Below the pieces are notes generated by a model. It did not search any database, was not told where the DNA came from, and saw nothing but the letters and a program-made list of their open reading frames with translations. From Actinocorallia sp. API 0066 (GTDB taxonomy: Bacteria > Actinomycetota > Actinomycetes > Streptosporangiales > Streptosporangiaceae): 64,000 nucleotides of DNA. Location of the stretch: contig NZ_JAJLQY010000015.1 of the NCBI RefSeq assembly GCF_020991275.1, positions 1-64,000 on the forward strand, given 5' to 3'. The number at the start of each line of letters is the position of its first letter. Position 1 is the first letter of the stretch. The position numbers were made by a program, and so were the translations under genes. Positions 42,773 through 51,841 of this stretch are shown piece after piece.

Positions 42773-44035
42773 TCAAGCACCGCTGTTTCGCCTTGCGACG
42801 AGCCAAGCGGCCAGGTCTGGGCCCGGCACGTTGTGGTGCTGACCATCCCGGCTACGGACCACGAGCGGGGCTCCGATCAGCTCACGCTCGCCGATGATCG
42901 TGGAGTAGGGCAGACCGAGGTCAGCGAACTCTCGCAGGTGCTGCCGGATGGCACGCGTTCGAAGGACATCCCAGACAGCGATGCGGTGGCTTTGCAGCTC
43001 GACGCGAAGGTTGTCCGCGAGTTTGATCGCCTCCTCTTGCGGCTCCGCGAGGACAGCGATCTCCGCTGGCGGTAGTCCTGGCGCTGGAGGTTGCAGATCG
43101 GCGAGTCGTTCGAGGCCCAGGACCGCGCTGTAGAGACTCGTGGGAGCTCCGACGAACTTCTCAGCGAAGATCCCGTAGGAGCCTCCGTCGCCGAGGAGCC
43201 GTTGATCGCCATCGGGGCGCAACAGGAACGCGGGGCCGTCGTGGAACTCGCTGGCGTGCAATTCGGTGAGATCAATGGCGACTTTCACGCCTTTGGCCCG
43301 AAGCCGGTCGGCCAGCGTGTAGCAGGTGAGGAGCCGTTGCATCTCAGGCCCGCCGTCCTGGAGTAGCTGCGCGCCTGAAGGATCGGCAGCGATGCTCTCG
43401 GCCAGCTGCGTTGCGTCGGGGTCCGCACATGCTTCGTGCAGGATGGCCGGCCGGCGTGAAGCCGGTGCTGTCCGAAGACGATTGAGGAGCTGATCAACAA
43501 CGTGCCCGGTCGCCGTTCGGGAGATGGCCGCTCGCCAGAGCCCTGGATCAGTGAGGACGACGGTGAAAGCGCATCTGTCGGCGAGGAAGTCGGCGACTGT
43601 AGTGAGCGAGCGAGCCGTAGCGGCCAGGTGCTCGCGCGGCGTAAGCGTTCTGAAGTGGACTTCCATGAGGCCCAGATGGTGGAAGTGCCGGCGGGGGCGG
43701 CGCTCGTATCTGAAGACGGGCGTGCAGTGCGTCAGCCTCTGCGATGGGAGCTTCCGTCCTGCTGCGAGCCGCAGGACGGAAGGCAGGCTGTCAGAGATCA
43801 GTGCGAGGTCGCGTCCGGCTCGGTCGGGAAACTGGTAGGTCCGTTCGCCTGCCGCGTTGTGCCCGGCTTGGAAGGTCTCCGCGAATCCGACAGGTGGAAC
43901 CTCGACGCCTTGGAATCCCGACAAACGGCAGACGTCGAACCAGTCCCTGCGGATCTGGTCGTAGATCACCAGGCGATCTGGGCTGACATCGTGCATACCT
44001 CGGGGAAGATCAAGCTGCCGACCATGTCCAGGCAT
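42773..44035 (-). CDS. Histidyl-tRNA synthetase-like paralogue (HisZ/HisRS type)
   Basis: 420 residues with a class II synthetase core: LDLPRGMHDVSPDRL, motif 2 PVFRYERRPRRHFHHLGLME, and a C-terminal anticodon-binding-like domain (IAVLAEPQEEAIKLADNLRV, AIRQHLREFADLGLPYSTII). The histidine-specific motif RGLDYYTG of true HisRS is replaced by DLTELHASEFHDGPAFLL, and motif 3 reads GDGGSYGIF. HisZ lacks the C-terminal domain, so this is neither. It probably no longer charges tRNA-His; an ATP-dependent acyl-transfer or regulatory role is possible. It is the last gene of the cluster, 80 bp after hisS. Confidence 0.75.
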   Translation of the reverse strand: MPGHGRQLDLPRGMHDVSPDRLVIYDQIRRDWFDVCRLSGFQGVEVPPVGFAETFQAGHNAAGERTYQFPDRAGRDLALISDSLPSVLRLAAGRKLPSQRLTHCTPVFRYERRPRRHFHHLGLMEVHFRTLTPREHLAATARSLTTVADFLADRCAFTVVLTDPGLWRAAISRTATGHVVDQLLNRLRTAPASRRPAILHEACADPDATQLAESIAADPSGAQLLQDGGPEMQRLLTCYTLADRLRAKGVKVAIDLTELHASEFHDGPAFLLRPDGDQRLLGDGGSYGIFAEKFVGAPTSLYSAVLGLERLADLQPPAPGLPPAEIAVLAEPQEEAIKLADNLRVELQSHRIAVWDVLRTRAIRQHLREFADLGLPYSTIIGERELIGAPLVVRSRDGQHHNVPGPDLAAWLVARRNSGA

Positions 44036-44115
44036 ACCGCAATTGTGTGTGGCCCGCCCTGGGCGCGCACGCGCAACAACGGACTGGCCGACAATTCCCA
44101 TGCCGTCCGTGACGG

Positions 44116-45444
44116 CTACTGCTGTGCTCGCCGCACCCAGGTTTCCGGGTCCGCTTCGGACTGCTCGCCGCTGGCCATGTCCTTGACCTCGTGCGGTTTG
44201 TCATCCTCGAAGGGCGGGAACCAGATGAACGGGATGCCCTTTCGGGAGGCGTAACGGATCTGCTTCCCGAGCTTGTCGGCCTGGTGGTAGACCTCCACCT
44301 TGAATCCGCGGGACCGAAGGCGCGCCGCGGTCGCGGTGGCGACTTGGGAGCGTTCGTCGCTGGGGACCACGACCAGCAGGTCGCTGGGGCTCTTGGGGCC
44401 GTCGGCGGGCAGGAGTCCTTCGGCCAGGAGTTTGGCGAAGATCCTGGTGAGGCCGATGGAGATGCCGATTCCGGGAAGGCTGCGGCGGATGAATGTGCCT
44501 GCGAGGTTCTCGTACCGGCCGCCAGAGCAGATGCTGCCGTAGGTCGGGTAGTTGAGGAGCTTTCCCTCATAGACGGTGCCGGTGTAGTAGTCGAGTCCCC
44601 TGGCGATGGACAGGTCGGCGCAGATGCTGCCTTCGGGCAGGTCCGACAGCGAGTCCAGGACGAACGCGAGTTCGTCGAGGCCCTCGCTGAGCAGGTCGCT
44701 CTTGGGACCGAGTGCGGCGATCCGCTCGATGACCGAGCTGTCGGTTCCACGGATCCTGGCCAGATCGAGGCACGCCTTGGCCTGCTCGTCCGACAGTCCG
44801 ACCTGGGTGGTGAGGATCCGGGCGACGCCGTCTTCGCCGATCTTGTCGAGTTTGTCGGCCGCGCGGATGACGGCGATCGGGTCGCTGATGCCCATGCCTT
44901 CGTAGAAGCCCTGGAGGACCTTGCGGTTGTTGATGTTGATGCTGAAGGGGCCGACGCGCAGCCCGGTGAGGATCTCGTGCACGATGCGCGGCATCTCCGC
45001 GTCGAAGTGCAGCGGGACGCTGTCGACGCCGATGACGTCGATGTCGCATTGGGTGAACTCGCGGTAGCGGCCTTCCTGCGGGCGCTCTCCCCGCCAGACT
45101 CGCTGGATCTGGTACCGCTTGAACGGGAAGACCAGGTCGTTGAAGTGCTGGGCGACGTATCGTGCGAGCGGCACGGTCAGGTCGAAGTGAAGGCCGAGAC
45201 GCGCGTCGCTGTCGTCTTCGCCGCCTTGGAGCCGCTTGAGCGTGTACACCTCCTGCGAGGTTTCGCCCTTGGCCAGGAGCGCGTCCAGGATCTCGACCGA
45301 CGGCGTCTCGATCGAGCAGAATCCGTAGCGCTCGAACGCGGCCCGGATCTCGTCGAGCCAAGCCAGTTCGACCAGCCGGACCTCGGGAAGCCACTCCGTG
45401 AAGCCACTGACTGGAGCTGGCCGTACAATCTGCTCGTCGGTCAT
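44116..45444 (-). CDS. hisS: Histidyl-tRNA synthetase
   Basis: 442 residues with all HisRS motifs: motif 2 RVWRGERPQEGRYREFTQ, histidine A motif ARGLDYYTGTVYE, motif 3 SGGRYENLAGTF with GIGISIGLTRIF, and a C-terminal anticodon domain. APVSGFTEWLPEVRL at the N-terminus is typical of one actinobacterial HisRS type. It is catalytically complete by sequence. Position inside an accessory cluster next to a degenerate paralogue suggests a second, dedicated or resistance copy, unless it is the only hisS of the genome. ATG at 45444 chosen; an upstream in-frame GTG/ATG region to 45513 is possible. Confidence 0.88.
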   Translation of the reverse strand: MTDEQIVRPAPVSGFTEWLPEVRLVELAWLDEIRAAFERYGFCSIETPSVEILDALLAKGETSQEVYTLKRLQGGEDDSDARLGLHFDLTVPLARYVAQHFNDLVFPFKRYQIQRVWRGERPQEGRYREFTQCDIDVIGVDSVPLHFDAEMPRIVHEILTGLRVGPFSININNRKVLQGFYEGMGISDPIAVIRAADKLDKIGEDGVARILTTQVGLSDEQAKACLDLARIRGTDSSVIERIAALGPKSDLLSEGLDELAFVLDSLSDLPEGSICADLSIARGLDYYTGTVYEGKLLNYPTYGSICSGGRYENLAGTFIRRSLPGIGISIGLTRIFAKLLAEGLLPADGPKSPSDLLVVVPSDERSQVATATAARLRSRGFKVEVYHQADKLGKQIRYASRKGIPFIWFPPFEDDKPHEVKDMASGEQSEADPETWVRRAQQ

Positions 45445-45535
45445 TCCGGGTGATCTCTTCTCGTGTTCGAAGATGGACTGGAGCCGGTCGTTGCCTTCGG
45501 CGGCACCGACCAAAGTCTAAAGCCCTTCCTGAACC

Positions 45536-46678
45536 TCAGGATGGCCATAGTGACTCACGGTGATCGAAAAGGTCCCGGGCCTGGCCTTGAACCGTGTCAT
45601 ACCAGGCGGTGCGGCCCTTGATCTCGTGGTGGTGGCCGACGACGCGGCTCAGAAACAGGGTCTCCAGGAGGTCTGTGGCGATCGCCGAAGGTTGGTCGTC
45701 TCTCATCCAGGTGGGCAGGATCTCCCGCCACAGCTCCCAGGGCAGACCTTGCGGGAGGGTGCCCGAGGCAGAACGCTCACGCAGCTGGTGGACAAGCGCG
45801 TCAGGCAGCCGGTCTGTTGCACCGGTGGTGAGGGCGGAGGCCAGCCGGAGGCTGGTGGCTTCGGCCAGCCGGTCGATGTCGGCGTCGTGGTGCGGGACGG
45901 GCTGGCCGTTGCCGGGCGGAGTTTGTGCGGTGCCGATCTCGAATCGGTCGGGAGGCGGATCGGCGAGTCGTCGTAGGCAGCGTTCTCGGAGGGAGGTCGC
46001 GACCTCTGCGAACTTCGGTCCCATGCCATACTCGCCGGAGAAGCTGCGCAGTTTGTTGCCTCGCCTCTCCGGGATCGGGACGACGTTCCAAGATGAGGTG
46101 AGCGCGACGGAAGCGACCAAGGCGTCGACGCCGAACCTCAGGGCGCTGGGTGTCCAGTTCTGTTCGAGGACGAGCTTGGCGCCGCGTCGGGTGATGGCGA
46201 TGTCGCCGCACAGCGGTTCGCGAAGATCTGCACCGAAGACTCCGGCGAGCAGTGGATAGGCGAGTTGGTAGGTGAGATCGCCGCCGTTCCAGGTGGGAGG
46301 GCGTAGCGGGAACACGAAGTCGCTGTCGGAGGTGGCGGAGATCAGTGCACTGATCCAGGAGGCGGGTACGCCGGCCAGGTCGGTGTCGACCATGACGCCG
46401 ATGTCGAAGCCGTCGTCGTGGAGCAGTTGGAACAGCGCGCGCCAGTTCGTGCCCTTGCCCGAAGCGTGTGCGGTGGTCAGGACCCGTTTCGGGTGTCGGG
46501 TGGCGGTCGTGAGGAAGACGTCGGAGGTTCCGTCGGTTGAGGAGTTATCGGCGTTGACGAGCAGCGCGGACACGGGAAACGGCAGCGTGCTCAGAGCAAG
46601 GTCGATGTCGCGTGTCACGGTCGCGATCGTGTCGGCTTCGTTGAGGCTGGGCAGTCCGACCAGCACTCGCAGCGTCAT
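45536..46678 (-). CDS. GT-A glycosyltransferase (family 2/81-like)
   Basis: 380 residues. LRVLVGLPSLNEADTIATVT, LLVNADNSSTDGTSDVFL, GKGTNWRALFQLL and the DxD-type VDTDLAGV are the nucleotide-sugar and metal-binding elements of an inverting or retaining GT-A enzyme. PLCGDIAITRRGAKLVL and RFGVDALVASVAL resemble GpgS/mannosylglycerate synthase-like proteins (GT81/GT78). The ~130-residue C-terminal region is unrelated to them. ATG at 46678 overlaps the upstream stop as ATGA. Donor and acceptor unknown; it probably decorates the cluster's product. Confidence 0.8.
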   Translation of the reverse strand: MTLRVLVGLPSLNEADTIATVTRDIDLALSTLPFPVSALLVNADNSSTDGTSDVFLTTATRHPKRVLTTAHASGKGTNWRALFQLLHDDGFDIGVMVDTDLAGVPASWISALISATSDSDFVFPLRPPTWNGGDLTYQLAYPLLAGVFGADLREPLCGDIAITRRGAKLVLEQNWTPSALRFGVDALVASVALTSSWNVVPIPERRGNKLRSFSGEYGMGPKFAEVATSLRERCLRRLADPPPDRFEIGTAQTPPGNGQPVPHHDADIDRLAEATSLRLASALTTGATDRLPDALVHQLRERSASGTLPQGLPWELWREILPTWMRDDQPSAIATDLLETLFLSRVVGHHHEIKGRTAWYDTVQGQARDLFDHRESLWPS

Positions 46679-47580
46679 GATGGCGTGTCCTGCGGGTCGA
46701 TCCAGATCACCTCGGGAGAGTGGGCGAGTTCTGTTGGCGTCCTGATGCAGAGGCCGTCGAAGTGGTGCAGGTCGCCGTCCGTCACCGCGCAGTGGAGGAT
46801 GAACGGCGGCTCTTTGAGGATGGAGACCGGTGCGAAGGTCTCCACATCGACGGCGGCGATGTAGAGGATCTTGAACGTGGACAGGCTCTCCTGGAGGAGA
46901 CGGCGGATGAGGGAGATGACCTCGCCGGGATCGCTCTCGCCGTTCAGGACCGCGTTGCGGCCCGTTTCCAGCGCGGTGTAGACGCTTCCGACCTCCGCGA
47001 GCCGGCCAGCGGGCAGAAAGCGTAGTCGAGACGAGACGGGGACTCCGCTGCCTCGGAATCTGACGCATGGGACGTGCCGGATCTCGCAGTCGATCATGAG
47101 GTCCTGGACAGCGCGTTGAACCAGCAGGGCTTGCTCGATGTCCTTCATTCCGAAGTAGCTGGCCGTCGGGCGGCACAGGGAGATCCACCGGATGGCCCCG
47201 GTGACCTGTCCGCGCGAGGCGAAGTCGAAGACCGAGCTGTTGAGCCGGTGGTGGCTCTCCCCTTGGTCGATGAACGTCGCGTAGGTCGGCGGGTACATCT
47301 CCTGGTCGTCGGAGGAGATGACGATCGTGGCGCCGCGTGATTCGGCCAGCGCGATGTCGGTGTCGATGTCGTAGCGGTAGACGCTGCCGGGAAAGAGCTG
47401 GATGCGGTTGGGATAGACCGTCACGATCGTCTGGTCGTTCTCGTTCGCCGACCGTTGGATGAGTTCGCCGTGGGCGTCGTGGAGCGCGCCGAGCGTGTGG
47501 ACGGACCCGATCGACTGGCCGGTGCTCCAGAGCTCCCGTAGGAACGGACGAGCCTCGGCGACGGAGGTGATGTGCAGCAA
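46675..47580 (-). CDS. Pantoate-beta-alanine ligase (PanC)-like enzyme
   Basis: 301 residues with the PanC fold: VHTLGALHDAH in place of the MGALHEGH nucleotide motif, VYPNRIQLFPGS for VNPTQF, FGMKDIEQALLVQRAVQDLM for FG-KD-QQL, and VPVSSRLRFL for the SSRN motif. Both His of the HxGH-type motif remain, so adenylation is plausible, but pantoate-binding positions differ. Primary PanC would not sit in such a cluster; an amide ligase using other acid and amine substrates is inferred. The start is probably TTG at 47580, 7 nt after AAAGG. Confidence 0.75.
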   Translation of the reverse strand: MLHITSVAEARPFLRELWSTGQSIGSVHTLGALHDAHGELIQRSANENDQTIVTVYPNRIQLFPGSVYRYDIDTDIALAESRGATIVISSDDQEMYPPTYATFIDQGESHHRLNSSVFDFASRGQVTGAIRWISLCRPTASYFGMKDIEQALLVQRAVQDLMIDCEIRHVPCVRFRGSGVPVSSRLRFLPAGRLAEVGSVYTALETGRNAVLNGESDPGEVISLIRRLLQESLSTFKILYIAAVDVETFAPVSILKEPPFILHCAVTDGDLHHFDGLCIRTPTELAHSPEVIWIDPQDTPS

Positions 47581-47616
47581 TTCGCGCCTTTCAGATCGGT
47601 GACCGCAGGGAGGCGG

Positions 47617-49479
47617 TCAAGGACGAAGTGAGACGTCGATGACCCGGCCGACCCATCGGGCGGACAGATCAATGGCATCGTGCAGGTGATCGGCGAACCC
47701 TGCCGGGTGCCGCACACGGACCGTTACGGGACTGCCTCCTCGCGGCGGCTCGTCGGGAGCAGCCCCGCTCGACAGGGACCGCGCGGTGTCGTGGGTGTCG
47801 AAGTCGGCTTCGAAGCGGCTGTCGACGTCGGAAACATGCGTGCTGGAGGCGAGATCCGCGCGAGGAAGCAAGGCGGTGTCGTGGAGGGCGAGCTGTCGGC
47901 ACGTAGCGCGGAGTTCCGCGTCGGCCACCAAGTCGTCCAGGAAGTCGAGGAGCAGGTCACGGCTCTCGCTGGGATCGGTGAAGAGCGCGCTCCGGACTCG
48001 GCTTCGCAGGCTTCGGTGAAAGTAGCACTCGGCGTGTATTTCCTCGAACGCTCGGGCGAGTTGACGGCTGAGCCTCCCTGGCCTGCTGGCGACGAAAGCG
48101 GGCAGCGCGTCAAGGACCGTGGTCGGCTGTGTTCCTCCCCATCGGGCGAGGGCTCGGACGGTCGTGGAGGCCCAGCCGGAGCCGATCAGAATCTCATCCG
48201 CCAGGAGAAGCCGTAGCCCTGCCCGGTTCTCCTCGATGCTGAGGGTGGAGTGCTGGAGGACCCCCTCGTAGTCGACCGCCGGATCGGGTCTGATCGTGAT
48301 CAGGTTGAACTTCTCGCGGTCGGCGTCGTAGGTGGTGTTCGGCAGGATCCACAGCGGATGGATCAGCAGGCTCGGGAAGGCCAGGAATAGTTCGTCGTAG
48401 GCGGCACGGAAATCCGTCAGTGTCTCACCGGGCAACCCGAAGATCAGTTCCGCGCCGACGTGGCCGCCGCCAGCGATCACGCGCTGAGCCATGGCGGTCA
48501 TCTCCGGTCGGCCGCGCTCTGACCGGCCAGCGAGTTTCAGGGCGGGGCGGCTCATCGTCTGCAAGGCCAGGTAGACGTTGGTGTGGACTCCGGACTCCTG
48601 GAAGATCGTGAGGATCTCCTCCACGGTCGCCGCGTGGTTCTTGGCCCAGTTCACGTGGACGGTGTGGGGAGCGCCGTGGCGTTTCAGGGTGCGTACGAGC
48701 ATGTGGGCGACGTCCACGTCCTGGCGGAGGATGCCGAAGTTGGCGTCGCACAGGAAGACCGTGCCGACCCCGGATCTGCCGATGATGTCGAGTTCGGCTT
48801 CGAGCCGATCAGACGCCGCTTTCGTCAACCGTTGTCCCACGGCTCCGCCCCAGTGGCAGAACGAGCAGTGATAGGGGCAGCCCCGGTTCGTCTCCCACAG
48901 GGCGACATCGAACCGCGCCAGGTCGAGTCCGGGCTGAAGATACGCCGAGGGTGCTTCGTCGAGAGACGCCATGCGGGGCCGATCAGCCGTCGACACGACC
49001 GATCCAGCTTGCCGGAAGGCCAGACCGGAGATGTCCGCGAATCCTCGATCGCCATGGCGGAGTGAGGCGACGAGCTCGCAGATCGTCCGCTCGCCCTCTC
49101 CGGTGATCACCAGGTCGAGCTCCGGGAGTTCACGGAGCCACCGATCGCCCTGGTGGGACACGTGGTTGCCGCCGAAGACGATGACGGTGTCGGGTAGGAG
49201 TTGGCGGAGCGTCGGAAGCATCTGGCGGTAGGCCATGACGTTCCAGCCCTGGCAGGAGAAGCCCAGCAGGTCTGGTTGGACGGCCTGGATCTCCTCGATG
49301 ACCGAAGCGAGGCTCGTTGAGGCGAGGAAGGCGTGCACGGAGACGTCCAGGCCCTCTGCGAGATCTTCATCTGCGAGGAGCGCCGCTCGGAGCAGCATGA
49401 CGCCCAGAGGGGTGTAGGCGACTCGCGCTTCGCCCGAGAGATCCACCAGGCTGACCTTGAAATCCTTGGTCAACGTCAC
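47617..49479 (-). CDS. B12-binding-domain radical SAM enzyme
   Basis: 620 residues. A cobalamin-binding Rossmann domain (about 1-155: PLGVMLLRAALLADEDLAEG, LLGFSCQGWNVMAYRQMLPT, VIVFGGNHVSHQG) precedes the radical SAM domain with RGCPYHCSFCHWGG (Cys-x3-Cys-x2-Cys near 200) and a GLPGE motif in ELIFGLPGETLTDF. The C-terminal ~200 residues are helical and unassigned. Class B enzymes of this type methylate unactivated carbons or rearrange rings in natural-product pathways. GTG at 49479 overlaps the pentapeptide-repeat stop (GTGA). Confidence 0.85.
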   Translation of the reverse strand: MTLTKDFKVSLVDLSGEARVAYTPLGVMLLRAALLADEDLAEGLDVSVHAFLASTSLASVIEEIQAVQPDLLGFSCQGWNVMAYRQMLPTLRQLLPDTVIVFGGNHVSHQGDRWLRELPELDLVITGEGERTICELVASLRHGDRGFADISGLAFRQAGSVVSTADRPRMASLDEAPSAYLQPGLDLARFDVALWETNRGCPYHCSFCHWGGAVGQRLTKAASDRLEAELDIIGRSGVGTVFLCDANFGILRQDVDVAHMLVRTLKRHGAPHTVHVNWAKNHAATVEEILTIFQESGVHTNVYLALQTMSRPALKLAGRSERGRPEMTAMAQRVIAGGGHVGAELIFGLPGETLTDFRAAYDELFLAFPSLLIHPLWILPNTTYDADREKFNLITIRPDPAVDYEGVLQHSTLSIEENRAGLRLLLADEILIGSGWASTTVRALARWGGTQPTTVLDALPAFVASRPGRLSRQLARAFEEIHAECYFHRSLRSRVRSALFTDPSESRDLLLDFLDDLVADAELRATCRQLALHDTALLPRADLASSTHVSDVDSRFEADFDTHDTARSLSSGAAPDEPPRGGSPVTVRVRHPAGFADHLHDAIDLSARWVGRVIDVSLRP

Positions 49480-50711
49480 GTGGATTTCCCGGGGTCCCGT
49501 GCCAGCAGTGAGGCGAGCGCCTCGACCTCGTCAGCGAGTTCCGCCACGTCGGGGTCCTTACTCGCTCGCAGCGCCTCGACCAGGCCGACGCACCTGTCGG
49601 TGAGCAGGGCTCCGCGCTGCCCGCCGAGTCGCGCACCAGAGAAGTTCGTCTTGACCGCGCTCGCCCGGTACAGCGACGTCCCTCTGAGATCGGCTCCGTC
49701 GAAGATCGACTGGTTGATCCGAGCGTAGGTCGCCCAGCCCTGCGGGAAGGTGGCCTCGGACAGGTCCGCGGCCAGATATGCCTGGGTCAGGTTCGTACCG
49801 TCGAGTCGCGCGCCCACCAACCGGGCCGATGCCGGCGGATCACCGATCACCGATGCGCGGTAGAGGTAGCTCTCCCGAAGGTCGACCCTGCTGAGATCGC
49901 AGTTCCGGAACGTGGCGTAACGTCCGGCGAACCGGGGCATCACGGCGTCGGTGAAGGTGCATTCAGCCGCGGTGAGCCCTTCAGCGCGGATCCCTTCGCC
50001 TTGGATCCTCCTGCCGGTGACTCCGCACAAGGTCGCCTCTTGCAGGAGCGCGCGGTCCAGGACCGCTCCATCCAAGCTGACCTCGACCAGCCTGGCCCGC
50101 CGGAGATCAGCTCCGGAAAGGTCGATCCCCGCGAGATCCCCGCCCTCGACGTCGACGCTCGGTGCGTGCAGCCCTGCCGCGCTGACGTGGTGGGCGCGAA
50201 CACCGAGCAGCCTCAACGAAGGAAGCTGCGCCGCCTTCAGCACGAGGCGATCAGCCGAGGTCGGTCGCTGGATGACCAGACCGCGCCCCCGTGCCTCGCT
50301 CAGATCTCCGCCGGAGAGGTTGCAACGAGTGATCGAGGCATGGTCAAGGTGCGCCCGAAGCAGCCTGACATCAGCCATCCCGCATTCGTTGAAGACCGCG
50401 CCGTGCAGATCCGCATCCGACAAATCAGCCCGGCCAAGATCGCACTGGTAAAACGTCGAGCCAGCCAGTTCGGAGCCCGTCAGCCGCGCCCCGGCGAGAG
50501 AGCAGCCGTGGAAGAGAGACCCCGTGGCATCGACGAGCTGACGGAGATCGGCTCCCGCCAGGAAACTGGCCTGCACCGCCAATGCATGCACGTACGCCCC
50601 ACGCAGGCTCGCATCGGTGAGATCCGTCCGCTCCAACCCAGCGCAGACCAGCGAGCTTCCCGACAGATCAGCACCCATGAGCTTGGTGCCGAAAAGACTC
50701 GCACGATTCAA
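49476..50711 (-). CDS. Pentapeptide repeat protein
   Basis: 411 residues from a TTG at 50711, almost wholly A(D/N)LxX pentapeptides (MGADLSGSSLVCAGLERTDL, GADLRRARLVEVSLDGAVLD), forming a right-handed quadrilateral beta helix; the last ~45 residues are helical. The repeats continue in frame upstream (LGQADLSGLDLSGFDLRYAN) to a stop near 50819 with no ATG or GTG; CTG at 50777 is a possible start. Pentapeptide proteins can mimic DNA and protect gyrase (Qnr, MfpA, AlbG); self-resistance for the cluster product is one possibility. Confidence 0.8.
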   Translation of the reverse strand: MNRASLFGTKLMGADLSGSSLVCAGLERTDLTDASLRGAYVHALAVQASFLAGADLRQLVDATGSLFHGCSLAGARLTGSELAGSTFYQCDLGRADLSDADLHGAVFNECGMADVRLLRAHLDHASITRCNLSGGDLSEARGRGLVIQRPTSADRLVLKAAQLPSLRLLGVRAHHVSAAGLHAPSVDVEGGDLAGIDLSGADLRRARLVEVSLDGAVLDRALLQEATLCGVTGRRIQGEGIRAEGLTAAECTFTDAVMPRFAGRYATFRNCDLSRVDLRESYLYRASVIGDPPASARLVGARLDGTNLTQAYLAADLSEATFPQGWATYARINQSIFDGADLRGTSLYRASAVKTNFSGARLGGQRGALLTDRCVGLVEALRASKDPDVAELADEVEALASLLARDPGKST

Positions 50712-51173
50712 ATTCGCATAACGAAGGTCGAAGCCAGACAGATCTAGACCGGAAAGGTCGGCCTGGCCCAGATTCAGACCGCGGCCTGTCCGTTCAAGTA
50801 GATCTGGTCGACAATTTCACCGCGGTCTATTGAACGACCGCCCGGGACCAGGTTGGTGCTGGAACGCAGCCTCAGCCGACGGCGCTCGGTGGGCGGAACC
50901 GTAGGCAGCTCGGGGGTGGAAGGTTGGGTGTTTGGTGGCCGGTGCAGGTCAGGGGTGGTTGAGCCTGCTAGGTGTTCGAGGTTTGTTCGAATAGGCTGGG
51001 GATCGCGCTTTCCTGGCCTGGGGAAGCGCGCGCGGCGGTTTCTTGGCCCGGCCTGACCGAGGAACCGCGACGACCCCCGGCAGTCCTTACTACCGGGGGC
51101 CGTTGGCGTTGGATCAGGGGGTGAGTGATCCCGTGCGGATGCGGGCGGTCAGGCGGCCCAGGTCGCGGTGGGG
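50712..51173. other. Gap holding repeat copy A and an uncertain gene start
   Basis: The first ~105 bp (minus strand) still encode pentapeptides in frame with the downstream gene. Then comes unique sequence to 50906, repeat element copy A to about 51099, and 75 bp to the YdcF stop. The plus-strand frame 50853-51056 crosses the repeat and is not a credible gene. Confidence 0.6.
50907..51099. repeat. Intergenic repeat element, copy A
   Basis: 50907-51083 matches 53060-53236 at a constant offset of 2153 bp with about 15 differences in 177 bp. The conserved core GTTCGA-GGTTT-GTTCGAATA is followed by GGCTGG (TAGGCT, -10-like) and the element ends in a CCCCCGG / CCGGGGG hairpin (51074-51080 / 51093-51099). 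Loop bases differ between copies. Confidence 0.85.
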
Positions 51174-51833
51174 TTAGATCAGTCGGGTGGTGTAGCCGAG
51201 GGTGACCAGGCGATTGAAGGCGTCGTTGACGTGGGGTGGGATGTTCTGGGGGATGGCGTAGCCGAGTTTGGGGTACTCGGCTATGCGTTGGGTGTCTCCG
51301 ACGAGCATGTTGATGACGCGGTCGGCGTCTCCGATGCTGTTGATGTACTCGTCCAGGGGGAGGGGGCGGGAGGCGCAGATGATGTCGAGTTCGGGCCAGA
51401 GTTTCTTGGCGGTGGCGTAGGCGCGACGCTGCTGGTAGGGCCGTGAGATCAGGGCTGCTGACCTGACGGTGATGTTTTTGGTGGTGAGGAGCTGACGGGT
51501 GAGGGTGATGTTCTGGCCTGTGTTGGTGGCCTCGGTCTCGGTGAGGATCGCCTCTGAGGGGACGTCCAGCTCTATGGCGTGTTCCCGGTAGTGGACGGCC
51601 TCTCCACGGGGGAATCGGGCGATGGTGGTGGGGGCGTTGGCGCCGGTGAACACGATGAGCGGGAAGATCCGCTGATGGAAGAGCTCCGCGGCGTAGGTGG
51701 CCACGCCCAGGTCATGGCTGCCCAGGCCGATTCCGACGTCCACCGGCCGTAGGGAGTGCTCCATGTGGTGGTAGTTCCACAGGGTTTCCACGTCGGCCCG
51801 GTAGGCGTCAGGCAGGAGTGAGCTGGCGGGCAT
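51174..51833 (-). CDS. YdcF/DUF218-family protein
   Basis: 219 residues with the DUF218 core: VDVGIGLGSHDLGVATYAAE, LIVFTGANAPTTIARFPRGE, ILTETEATNTGQNITLTRQL and SRPYQQRRAYATAKKLWPEL. There is no transmembrane segment, so it is a cytosolic YdcF type rather than SanA/ElyC. YdcF binds S-adenosylmethionine in E. coli; the role here is unknown. It starts 8 bp after the stop of a GntR remnant on the same strand. Confidence 0.85.
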   Translation of the reverse strand: MPASSLLPDAYRADVETLWNYHHMEHSLRPVDVGIGLGSHDLGVATYAAELFHQRIFPLIVFTGANAPTTIARFPRGEAVHYREHAIELDVPSEAILTETEATNTGQNITLTRQLLTTKNITVRSAALISRPYQQRRAYATAKKLWPELDIICASRPLPLDEYINSIGDADRVINMLVGDTQRIAEYPKLGYAIPQNIPPHVNDAFNRLVTLGYTTRLI

Positions 51834-51841
51834 GCGGCTCC

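Noticed and set aside
50853-51056. Plus-strand 67-codon ORF
   Set aside because: It consists largely of repeat copy A and shares its sequence only with the other copy.
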